Of a DNA stretch of 5,712 nt, positions 1 through 5,634 are shown one piece after another. The notes beneath the pieces are model-generated. The model did no database searches and had not been told where the DNA came from. It saw nothing but the letters and a program-made list of their open reading frames with translations. The DNA is from Candidatus Falkowiibacteriota bacterium (lineage in GTDB: Bacteria; Patescibacteriota; Patescibacteriia; Patescibacteriales; GWC2-42-12). The translations under genes and the position numbers were made by a program. The stretch is taken from the NCBI GenBank assembly GCA_016208065.1, contig JACQYU010000011.1:1-5712 (forward strand), written 5' to 3'. Numbering within the stretch: position 1 is the stretch's first letter; each line of letters opens with the position of its first letter.

Positions 1-352
1 GTAATTGCGCCGCTTTATCAAAGGCTTCGCCGGCCGCGTCATCCCGCGTCTCGCCTAAAACTTTATATTTTCCATGAGCGCTCATAAGTACTAACATAGT
101 GTGTCCGCCGGATACAGTTAAAATTAAAGCTGGAAATTGTATTTTTGCCTTAGCCAAAGCCTCATTCACTACCGGTAAAATATTTAAAACATGCTCCCGC
201 GCCGCCACTTCCGGCACCACACCGCCGTATTTTTTATGTATTTCAATCTGCGACGATACTATATTGGATAACACTTCCGCCTTATCGCCAACGCCAAGCA
301 CTACCGCGGCCGCGGTTTCATCGCAAGAAGTTTCAATACCTAATATAATCAT
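1..352 (-). CDS. tsaD: TsaD, tRNA threonylcarbamoyladenosine synthase subunit (N-terminal part; cut by window edge; internal segment missing)
   Basis: TsaD transfers the threonylcarbamoyl group from threonylcarbamoyl-AMP to A37 of ANN-decoding tRNAs in the cytoplasm, together with TsaB and TsaE. The 117 visible codons start [18 protein letters not shown], the N-terminal ASKHA nucleotide-binding motif of the family. [13 protein letters not shown] (about 42-54), VSGGHT (80-85) and [14 protein letters not shown] (100-113) follow, all hallmark TsaD blocks. Odd point: [12 protein letters not shown] (59-70) runs straight into [15 protein letters not shown]. By alignment from memory with E. coli TsaD, about 58 residues (E. 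coli roughly 68-126) are absent, including the HMEGH motif whose two histidines bind the catalytic-site metal. The frame stays open across the junction. The start is supported by family alignment; only a weak GATGGA sequence lies upstream. The gene diverges from the copper operon and is probably functionally unrelated to it. It may be a natural deletion, a nonfunctional copy or an assembly error. Family identity is near certain. Confidence 0.93.
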   Translation of the reverse strand, partial: MIILGIETSCDETAAAVVLGVGDKAEVLSNIVSSQIEIHKKYGGVVPEVAAREHVLNILPVVNEALAKAKIQFPALILTVSGGHTMLVLMSAHGKYKVLGETRDDAAGEAFDKAAQL

Positions 353-399
353 AAAATTAATTCCATCTTAGCCTAAAAATGCTAAAAAAACAAGCTTAC

Positions 400-427
400 T
401 TGACAATATATTTCTATCTGTTATAAT
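400..427 (+). promoter_or_regulatory. Strong sigma-70-type promoter of the copper operon
   Basis: The -35 box TTGACA (400-405) and the -10 box TATAAT (422-427) both match the consensus exactly and are 16 bp apart. A TG at 419-420 gives an extended -10 (TGnTATAAT). An A-rich tract (about 384-393) lies just upstream and could act as an UP element. The predicted start point is near 434, giving a 5' leader of about 71 bases before csoR. Such a strong core promoter fits a gene set that is held off by a repressor. No equally convincing promoter is seen for the divergent tsaD. A minus-strand TATAAT at 437-432 with a poor -35 (TATACC, 460-455) is a weak candidate that would overlap the operator. Confidence 0.85.
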
Positions 428-433
428 TTATAT

Positions 434-460
434 TATACCCCCACCATAGGTATAGGTATA
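434..460 (+). promoter_or_regulatory. Putative CsoR operator (inverted repeat at the start point)
   Basis: A perfect 6-bp inverted repeat, TATACC (434-439) and GGTATA (449-454), has a 9-base spacer that continues the C-run (CCCACCATA). The right arm is repeated immediately as GGTATA (455-460), followed by TGGGTTAT. Known CsoR operators have an AT-flanked G/C-tract dyad of the form ATACCC...GGGTAT, and this site resembles them. It begins at the predicted +1 of the promoter, where a bound repressor would block transcription. With csoR next downstream, autoregulation is the natural reading. The site is seen directly; its assignment to CsoR is inference. Confidence 0.65.
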
Positions 461-504
461 TGGGTTATTCCTCAACAATTTATAACTCTTAACTACATTA
501 AATT

Positions 505-777
505 ATGACGCCGCAAAAAATCAAAACTTTAATTAATTTTAGAAAAACGAAAAGCTTAATGGAAAAAATTATTAAGATGGTGGAAGCTGATGAATATTGC
601 ATAAATATCATGCAGCAAAATTTAGCGGCTATCGGTCTCTTACGTTCAGCCCACGAGATGCTTATGGAAGGCCATTTAAATAGCTGTTTTAAATCGGACT
701 TTGAAACAAAAAATTCTAAGAAACAAAAAGAAATGACCGAAGAAATTTTAAAAGTAACTAAATTATTTAATAAATAA
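505..777 (+). CDS. csoR: CsoR/RcnR-family copper-sensing transcriptional repressor
   Basis: This 90-residue, all-helical cytoplasmic protein belongs to the CsoR/RcnR (DUF156) family of metal-sensing repressors. These bind operator DNA as tetramers and let go when metal binds. The Cu(I) ligand set is intact: Cys32 (in EYC), His57 and Cys61 (in EGHLNSC). The spacing equals Cys36/His61/Cys65 of M. tuberculosis CsoR, which points to Cu(I) rather than Ni/Co. Tyr31 matches the second-shell tyrosine. Odd point: the usual N-terminal RLxRIxGQxRG DNA-binding signature is replaced by [11 protein letters not shown] (11-21), so DNA contacts must differ. The ATG at 505 is the only good start because an in-frame TAA lies at 499-501. 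No Shine-Dalgarno sequence is seen. It is the first gene of the copper operon, four bases before the next gene, and probably controls itself and copA. A subfamily typical of Patescibacteria is possible. Confidence 0.9.
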   Translation: MTPQKIKTLINFRKTKSLMEKIIKMVEADEYCINIMQQNLAAIGLLRSAHEMLMEGHLNSCFKSDFETKNSKKQKEMTEEILKVTKLFNK

Positions 778-781
778 CCAT

Positions 782-1012
782 ATGATGTATTATAATCCGT
801 TTTATTCCGGCCTATTTATGCCATTTTTTATGATAATTATTTGGCTTATCATTATCTTTGGCATTGTGCTGCTAATAAACTGGTTCGTAAAACAAAACCA
901 ATCAAGTAAAGCTAGTGAAAAATCCGCTCTGAATATTTTAAAAGAGCGGTATGCTAAAGGCGAAATTGATCAAAAAGAATTTGAAGAAAAGAAAAAATAC
1001 TTAAATCTTTAA
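782..1012 (+). CDS. Small single-helix membrane protein with C-terminal SHOCT domain
   Basis: This protein of 76 residues (75 if the adjacent ATG at 785 is used) has a short aromatic N-terminus (MMYYNPFY). One strongly hydrophobic helix follows at about 11-36 ([11 protein letters not shown] onward), then a polar linker ([12 protein letters not shown]) and a C-terminal SHOCT motif at about 48-74. Its core is [25 protein letters not shown] domains are short helical modules at protein C-termini; their exact role is unclear, with oligomerisation or protein contact usually suggested. The SHOCT part is probably cytoplasmic, because the positive charges lie just after the helix. The gene is 4 bases after csoR and 2 bases before the HMA fusion gene, clearly in the same operon. 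Similar small SHOCT membrane proteins often accompany copper genes, but no specific function can be given. There is no Shine-Dalgarno sequence. Confidence 0.8.
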   Translation: MMYYNPFYSGLFMPFFMIIIWLIIIFGIVLLINWFVKQNQSSKASEKSALNILKERYAKGEIDQKEFEEKKKYLNL

Positions 1013-1014
1013 TT

Positions 1015-2373
1015 ATGAATGACACTAAAAAATTCATTATCCCCATAAAAGGCATGCATTGCCGATCATGTGAAATAATAGTTGAAAATCAGCTCAAAGA
1101 AATAAAAGGCATAGCTAAAGCTGAAGTCAATCATCGTCAGAATACCGCGGAAATCTATTATGATAAAGAAAAACCGTCTCTTAGCCAAATTACCGAGGCA
1201 ATAGAAAAAGCCGGCTATGGCATTGGCCAAGAAAAAATCAAAGGCTTAATTAGTAAAGATATAACCGACTACAAAGAGCTTGGCGTAGCTTTTTTATTTT
1301 TATTAGGCTTATATTTCATATTTAGAGGTTTGAATATCGCCAATATAGCTATTAACCCCTCGCCCGAAGGTTTAACTGTTTGGCTTGTCCTATTAGTCGG
1401 CCTAACCGCCGGCGTTTCCACTTGCATGGCTTTAGTCGGCGGTTTAATCATCGGCCTTTCGGCCAGACACAGCAAACTGCATCCCGAAGCCAGCCCCATA
1501 GAAAAATTTCGGCCGCATTTATTTTTTAACTTAGGCCGGATTATATCTTATGCTTTTTTAGGCGGACTGCTGGGTTTGCTGGGTTCTACCATAGAGCTGT
1601 CAAGTTTAGCTTTAGGTATCTTAATTATTGCTGTCGGTTTGATTATGCTAATTATGGGATTGCAACTGATTGGAATTTTTCCTTGGGCAGATAAGCTAAA
1701 ATTTAGTTTACCTAAAAGTTTAAGTCGAGTTTTGGGTATAAACGAACATCAAAAAGAATATAGCCATAAAAATTCCATGATTTTAGGCGGCCTAACCTTC
1801 TTTCTGCCCTGCGGCTTTACTCAAGCCATGCAAATTTTCGCCATTGGTACCGGCAATTTTTTCTATGGCGCGCTAGTGATGGGCTTATTTGCCTTAGGCA
1901 CATTGCCCGGATTATTAGGTATCGGCGGCTTAACCTCGGCGGTTAGAGGGCCGCTTGCCAAAAAATTCTTTAAATTTTCCGGCTTGGTAGTTATAGTTTT
2001 GGCCATCTTTAATATTTCCAACGGCTTTGGCTTGACCGGCTGGAATCTGGCTTACGGCCAAACAAAAAATATAAGCTTAAACGACCCCAATGTCGTTTTA
2101 GAAAATAATGTCCAGATAGTTAAAATGAAAGAGCTGACTAATGGCTATTCGCCCAATAAATTCACTGTTAAAAAGGGCCTGCCGGTTAAATGGGTAATAG
2201 ACGCCGAGGCCCCCTTCTCCTGCGCCGCCAGCCTAGTTATGCCAAAATATAATATCAGAAAGAATTTAGTTAAAGGCGAAAATATAATTGAATTTACGCC
2301 GCGCGAAACCGGCCGCGTCCCTTTCTCCTGCTCTATGGGCATGTATACCGGCGTTTTTAATGTAATTGAATAA
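1015..2373 (+). CDS. HMA / TauE-SafE (DsbD-like) / cupredoxin-like triple-domain membrane protein
   Basis: This is a 452-residue fusion of three modules. Residues 6-70 are a heavy-metal-associated (HMA) domain with GMHCRSC (13-19), binding Cu(I) through Cys16 and Cys19. About 89-340 is a membrane core of some seven helices (about 89-106, 120-148, 170-190, 198-222, 254-276, 283-306, 318-338) of the sulfite exporter TauE/SafE or DsbD_2 type. It carries single cysteines at Cys137 (GVSTCMALVGG) and Cys266 (FFLPCGFTQ), placed like the redox pair of DsbD/CcdA. About 362-452 is a cupredoxin-like domain ending FSCSMGMYTGVFNV, with Cys403, Met409, Cys439, Met441 and Met443 as possible ligands and no histidine. 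HMA is expected in the cytoplasm and the cupredoxin outside. The protein could pass copper or electrons across the membrane; neither is proven. The next ATG follows the stop by one base, so translation of copA is probably coupled. Domain calls are firm; function is inferred. Confidence 0.88.
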   Translation: MNDTKKFIIPIKGMHCRSCEIIVENQLKEIKGIAKAEVNHRQNTAEIYYDKEKPSLSQITEAIEKAGYGIGQEKIKGLISKDITDYKELGVAFLFLLGLYFIFRGLNIANIAINPSPEGLTVWLVLLVGLTAGVSTCMALVGGLIIGLSARHSKLHPEASPIEKFRPHLFFNLGRIISYAFLGGLLGLLGSTIELSSLALGILIIAVGLIMLIMGLQLIGIFPWADKLKFSLPKSLSRVLGINEHQKEYSHKNSMILGGLTFFLPCGFTQAMQIFAIGTGNFFYGALVMGLFALGTLPGLLGIGGLTSAVRGPLAKKFFKFSGLVVIVLAIFNISNGFGLTGWNLAYGQTKNISLNDPNVVLENNVQIVKMKELTNGYSPNKFTVKKGLPVKWVIDAEAPFSCAASLVMPKYNIRKNLVKGENIIEFTPRETGRVPFSCSMGMYTGVFNVIE

Positions 2374-2374
2374 T

Positions 2375-4654
2375 ATGAAAACACAACTAAACATTTCCGG
2401 CATGCACTGCGCTTCTTGCGCGGCCAATATTGAACACTGCTTGAAGAAAAAGCCCGGCGTTGCTTTGGCTAACGTCAATTTTGCCATTGAAAAATTAAAC
2501 CTGGAATATGATCCGGAAAAAATCAGCCTGGAAGAGATAAAAAGAGAAGCTGATAAAATCGGCTATAAGCTGGCTGAAGCTATGCCAGCCACGGATCATG
2601 CCGGGCATGATATGAGTTCGCACGAGCACGACCATGCGGCCGAATCAATCAAAATTTTAAGAAACCGTTTTTTAGGCACGCTTATTTTCGGTTTGCCCCT
2701 CCTTTATATTGTCATGGGAAAAATGGTTGGCTTAACTGTCCCGCAATTTATAAAAAATAATTTGCTAATAGTTGAATTAATTTTAGCCAGCGGCGCTATT
2801 TTAACGGCTTTTAATATCTGGCTCTTTGGCCTAAAAGGATTAATTAGGCTAAGGCCGGGCATGGATTCGCTTATTTTTATCGGTACGGCCGCGGCCTATT
2901 TTTATAGCCTGACCGTCTCCATAATCTATTGGCTTAAACCCGGCGAAACAATGCCCGGCCTTTATTACGAAAGCGCGGCTTTTATTTTAATTTTTATCGC
3001 TTTGGGCAAATATCTGGAAGCCGCGACTAAGGGCAAGACCGGCGAAGCCATAAAAAAACTGATGGGGCTTCAGCCAAAGACCGCCACGGTTATAAAAAAC
3101 GGGGTGGAAATGAAAATTTCCATCTCCGAAGTTAAAGTCGGCGATATTATTTTAATTAAGCCCGGCGAAAAAATCCCGGTGGATGGCGTAGTGATTGAAG
3201 GCTATTCAAGCGTGGACGAAAAAATGATATCCGGCGAAAGCCTACCGATTGAAAAAAACGCGGGCAACGACGTTATTGGCGCCACGATTAATAAAAACGG
3301 CCGCCTAATAATAAAAACCTTAAAAGTCGGCAACGACACCATGATCGCGCAAATTATTAAAATCGTGAACGAGGCTTTTGCCGCTAAAGCGCCGATTCAA
3401 CTTTTAGCCGATAAAATTTCTTTTTACTTTGTGCCAGCCGTCATCGGCCTGGCGATTTTAACTTTTAGCGTTTGGACAATTCTAGGCTATCCTTTTACGT
3501 TCGCTTTAACCGCTTTTGTTTCCGTCCTAATTATCGCTTGCCCTTGCGCCTTAGGCCTGGCCACGCCCACGGCCGTGATGATGGGCACGGGCTTGGCCGC
3601 CGCCAGAGGAATTTTAATTAAAAACGGCAAAGCGTTGGAAGTCGCCAAAAAAATTACCATGGTGATATTTGATAAAACCGGCACCTTGACGAAAGGTGAA
3701 CCGGAAGTGACGGATATTATCCAGTCGGCTGATAAAACCAAAGATGAAATACTTAGACTCGCGGCTTCAGTGGAAAAAAATTCCGAACATCCTTTGGCCG
3801 ATGCTATCGTTAAAGAAGCTGGCCGGAAAAAATTAAAACTTGCGCCGGTAAAAAATTTCATAGCTATGCCGGGCGAAGGCGTACGCGCCGTAGTAAACGG
3901 CCAAAATATTATTTTAGGCACGAGAAAATTAATGGTTAAAAACCAGATTGATACTTTAGCCATTGAAAATAAAATGAGTGAGCTGGAAAAACAGGGTAAG
4001 ACCACTATGATTTTAGTTATTGATAAATCTATTATCGGCTTAATTTCTTTGGCTGATACTTTAAAAGATAATTCCCGCGAAGCCGTGAATAAATTAAAAG
4101 CTATGGGCAAACAAGTTGCAATGATCAGCGGAGACAATAAGCGCGTTGCTGACGCTATCGCCAAAGAATTAAGCATTGAATTTGCTATTGCTGAAGTTAT
4201 GCCACAAGACAAAGCTAGCATAGTTAAAAAATTACAAAGAGGCGGAGAAATTGGAAATTGGCCATTGGAAATTGGCCATTCCCGCCAAGAGCGGGTTGTC
4301 GCTATGGTAGGAGACGGCATTAACGACGCGCCGGCCTTAGCTCAAGCCGACCTGGGCATTGCCTTAGGTTCGGGCACGGACGTAGCCATGGAAACCGGGG
4401 AAATTGTCTTGATAAAAGACGATTTAAGAGACGTGGCCGCGGCCATTAATTTAAGTTCTTTTACCTTAAAAAAAATCAAACAAAATCTATTTTGGGCATT
4501 TTTCTATAATATTATCGGCATTCCGGTCGCGGCCGGAATTTTATATCCTCTAACCGGCTGGCTTTTAAACCCGGGAGTGGCCGCCGCGGCCATGGCCTTT
4601 TCTTCGGTCAGCGTGGTCTTAAACGCTTTGTCTATGAAAAACTATAAAGCGTAA
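2375..4654 (+). CDS. copA: CopA, Cu(I)-exporting P1B-type ATPase
   Basis: This 759-residue ATPase pumps Cu(I) out of the cytoplasm. Order of parts: HMA domain 1-67 with GMHCASC (9-15); His-rich linker 75-87 (five His); helices about 97-215; actuator domain with SGES (286-289, in place of the usual TGES); CPC (389-391) in the sixth helix; DKTGT (433-437) with phosphorylated Asp433; EHP (471-473) for ATP binding; SGDN (585-588); GDGINDAP (646-653); YN (711-712) and MxxSS (740-744) in the last two helices. CPC, YN and MxxSS together define the Cu(I) class (P1B-1). Length is normal for a one-HMA CopA. Odd point: about 15 extra residues (about 625-639, IGNWPLEIGHSRQER) sit before VVAMVGDGIND and are encoded by a 14-base tandem repeat plus a hairpin. 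The ATG at 2375 is chosen, one base after the previous stop; an in-frame TTG at 2366 would overlap that gene and adds only MNN before the HMA domain. It shares the csoR operon. Confidence 0.97.
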   Translation: MKTQLNISGMHCASCAANIEHCLKKKPGVALANVNFAIEKLNLEYDPEKISLEEIKREADKIGYKLAEAMPATDHAGHDMSSHEHDHAAESIKILRNRFLGTLIFGLPLLYIVMGKMVGLTVPQFIKNNLLIVELILASGAILTAFNIWLFGLKGLIRLRPGMDSLIFIGTAAAYFYSLTVSIIYWLKPGETMPGLYYESAAFILIFIALGKYLEAATKGKTGEAIKKLMGLQPKTATVIKNGVEMKISISEVKVGDIILIKPGEKIPVDGVVIEGYSSVDEKMISGESLPIEKNAGNDVIGATINKNGRLIIKTLKVGNDTMIAQIIKIVNEAFAAKAPIQLLADKISFYFVPAVIGLAILTFSVWTILGYPFTFALTAFVSVLIIACPCALGLATPTAVMMGTGLAAARGILIKNGKALEVAKKITMVIFDKTGTLTKGEPEVTDIIQSADKTKDEILRLAASVEKNSEHPLADAIVKEAGRKKLKLAPVKNFIAMPGEGVRAVVNGQNIILGTRKLMVKNQIDTLAIENKMSELEKQGKTTMILVIDKSIIGLISLADTLKDNSREAVNKLKAMGKQVAMISGDNKRVADAIAKELSIEFAIAEVMPQDKASIVKKLQRGGEIGNWPLEIGHSRQERVVAMVGDGINDAPALAQADLGIALGSGTDVAMETGEIVLIKDDLRDVAAAINLSSFTLKKIKQNLFWAFFYNIIGIPVAAGILYPLTGWLLNPGVAAAAMAFSSVSVVLNALSMKNYKA
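4250..4295 (+). repeat. Two-copy 14-bp tandem repeat plus small hairpin inside copA
   Basis: ATTGGAAATTGGCC occurs twice in perfect tandem (4250-4263, 4264-4277) followed by a further ATT. Directly after comes a 5-bp perfect stem, CCCGC (4281-4285) and GCGGG (4291-4295), with loop CAAGA. The block encodes IGNWPLEIGHSRQER, which ordinary CopA proteins lack, in frame just ahead of the GDGIND motif. It looks like a short minisatellite or palindromic element that landed in the gene. The repeat is seen directly; its origin is inference. Confidence 0.85.
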
Positions 4655-4668
4655 AATGACCAAGAGGG

Positions 4669-4698
4669 TTTACTAAATAATAAAAAGTCAGCTATAAT
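4669..4698 (+). promoter_or_regulatory. Internal promoter for the thioredoxin-like gene, apparently leaderless
   Basis: A perfect -10 box TATAAT lies at 4693-4698 with a fair -35, TTTACT (4669-4674, four of six matches), 18 bp upstream. Counting seven bases from the -10 puts the start point at about 4705, the A of the ATG itself. The transcript would then have no 5' leader. This is the only gap of any size (50 bases) inside the plus-strand run, which supports a separate promoter. No terminator hairpin is seen after copA, so read-through from the copper operon is also likely. Confidence 0.6.
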
Positions 4699-4704
4699 AT
4701 ACTT

Positions 4705-5112
4705 ATGAAAAATAAAATCATTATCTCTACAATTCTATTTATTGCTGTTTTAGCTTTTTCGTTTTTTGCGTTTTGGCAAGAAAAAAATAAAAACCAATCT
4801 TTAATTAACGAATCAACGGTAAAAGAAAACCAAGCGGTAAGCCAAATTATCCTTTTTTACGGCGACGGCTGCCCGCATTGCGCGATCGTAGAAAAATATA
4901 TTGAAGAAAATAATATTAAAAATATAATTTCTTTCGCCGAAAAAGAGGTTTATTATAATCAGGCCAATGCCAAAGAGCTTGAGGCTAAAGCGAAAATTTG
5001 CGGCTTACCGGTTAATTCCATCGGCGTGCCTTTCCTCTGGAGCGGAGAAACATGCTTAGTCGGCGATAAAGATATTATAAATTTCTTTAAACAAAAAACC
5101 GGCGGGCAATAA
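4705..5112 (+). CDS. Membrane-anchored thioredoxin-like protein with CPHC active site
   Basis: This 135-residue protein has a short positive N-terminus (MKNK), one hydrophobic segment at about 5-24 acting as signal anchor, and a polar linker (25-45). A compact thioredoxin or glutaredoxin-like fold follows, starting at IILFYGDGCPHC. The active site Cys56-Pro-His-Cys59 is the same tetrapeptide as in DsbA, which favours an oxidising or isomerising role, but the fold here is much smaller than DsbA. Pro109 (GVPFLW) matches the conserved cis-proline of the fold. Two more cysteines (Cys99, Cys117) could form a second disulfide or a metal site. The domain should lie outside the cytoplasmic membrane. 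The downstream membrane protein starts two bases after the stop and also carries CxxC, so the pair probably works together. Electron partner or copper chaperone roles are inference. It is also preceded by its own promoter. Confidence 0.85.
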   Translation: MKNKIIISTILFIAVLAFSFFAFWQEKNKNQSLINESTVKENQAVSQIILFYGDGCPHCAIVEKYIEENNIKNIISFAEKEVYYNQANAKELEAKAKICGLPVNSIGVPFLWSGETCLVGDKDIINFFKQKTGGQ

Positions 5113-5114
5113 TT

Positions 5115-5630
5115 ATGAAAAAAACATTGATTTATTTTTTTTCTATTTTAACGGTTAGTTTTTTCTTTGCTAAACAAGCTTTGGCGGTTTGCCCGATTTG
5201 CACTATTGCCGTCGGCGCCGGCGTGGGTTTTTCCCGCTGGCTTGGGATTGATGACGCTATAACCGGATTATGGCTTGGCGGGCTTATCGTTTCCATGATT
5301 TTTTGGACGGAAGATTGGCTGGAAAAGAAAAATATCCGCTTTAAAGGCAGAATTTTCGTAAACATTTTAGCTTACTACGCCTTAATCGTCGCCCCTCTTT
5401 ATTACTCCGGCATTATCGGCAACCCGCTCAATACTTTATGCTTTTGCGGATTGGATAAATTGCTCTTCGGGATCATTGTAGGCAGCGTTGCTTTCTGGTT
5501 CGGCGCCAGCTGGTACGCTTATTTTAAAGAAAAAAATAACGGCCGCGCCCATTTCCCTTTTCAAAAAGTCTTAATGCCGATTTTACCCCTTATAATTTTA
5601 AGCATAATTTTTTATTTTTTAACTAAATAA
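5115..5630 (+). CDS. Uncharacterised polytopic membrane protein with CPIC and CFC cysteine motifs
   Basis: I cannot assign this 171-residue protein to a named family. It begins MKKTLIYFFS with a hydrophobic segment to residue 24 and ALA (22-24), so it could be a signal peptide cleaved just before VCPIC or a membrane anchor. Cys26-Pro-Ile-Cys29 follows at once, then the glycine-rich stretch TIAVGAGVGFSRWLGIDDAI. Further helices are near 49-66, 79-98, 113-134 and 152-169. A second cysteine pair, Cys109-Phe-Cys111, precedes the fourth of these hydrophobic segments. If the N-terminus is outside, a four-helix bundle with two cysteine pairs near a membrane face would parallel DsbB or VKOR in layout, though no sequence similarity is claimed. 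The gene follows the CPHC thioredoxin-like gene by two bases, which suggests a redox or metal-handling partnership. No Shine-Dalgarno sequence beyond a weak GGCGGG is seen. Confidence 0.75.
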   Translation: MKKTLIYFFSILTVSFFFAKQALAVCPICTIAVGAGVGFSRWLGIDDAITGLWLGGLIVSMIFWTEDWLEKKNIRFKGRIFVNILAYYALIVAPLYYSGIIGNPLNTLCFCGLDKLLFGIIVGSVAFWFGASWYAYFKEKNNGRAHFPFQKVLMPILPLIILSIIFYFLTK

Positions 5631-5634
5631 CCGT

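Noticed and set aside
99..371. Plus-strand open frame of 90 codons
   Set aside because: It is the antisense of tsaD. The minus-strand translation has the diagnostic TsaD motifs and this one has none.
1015..2373. Simple sulfite exporter or cytochrome c biogenesis protein
   Set aside because: The HMA and cupredoxin-like domains, and the position between csoR and copA, point to copper. No heme or sulfur genes are nearby.
2366..2374. TTG start for copA upstream of the ATG
   Set aside because: It overlaps the end of the preceding gene, adds only three residues before MKTQLNISGMHC and lacks a Shine-Dalgarno sequence. The ATG at 2375 fits the operon's usual spacing.
4250..4280. CRISPR-like repeat
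   Set aside because: There are only two direct 14-base copies with no spacers between them, inside a coding frame, and no cas genes.
4281..4295. Hairpin CCCGC-CAAGA-GCGGG as a transcription terminator
   Set aside because: The stem is only 5 bp, has no T-run after it and sits inside the intact copA frame.
3487..4320. Long open frame (277 codons) on the minus strand inside copA
   Set aside because: It lies wholly within copA, whose catalytic motifs are all in the plus frame. The antisense translation shows no recognisable domain and is a by-product of codon bias.
5132..5365. Minus-strand open frame of 77 codons
   Set aside because: It is antisense to the CPIC/CFC membrane protein gene, whose plus-frame shows a clear signal segment and membrane helices.
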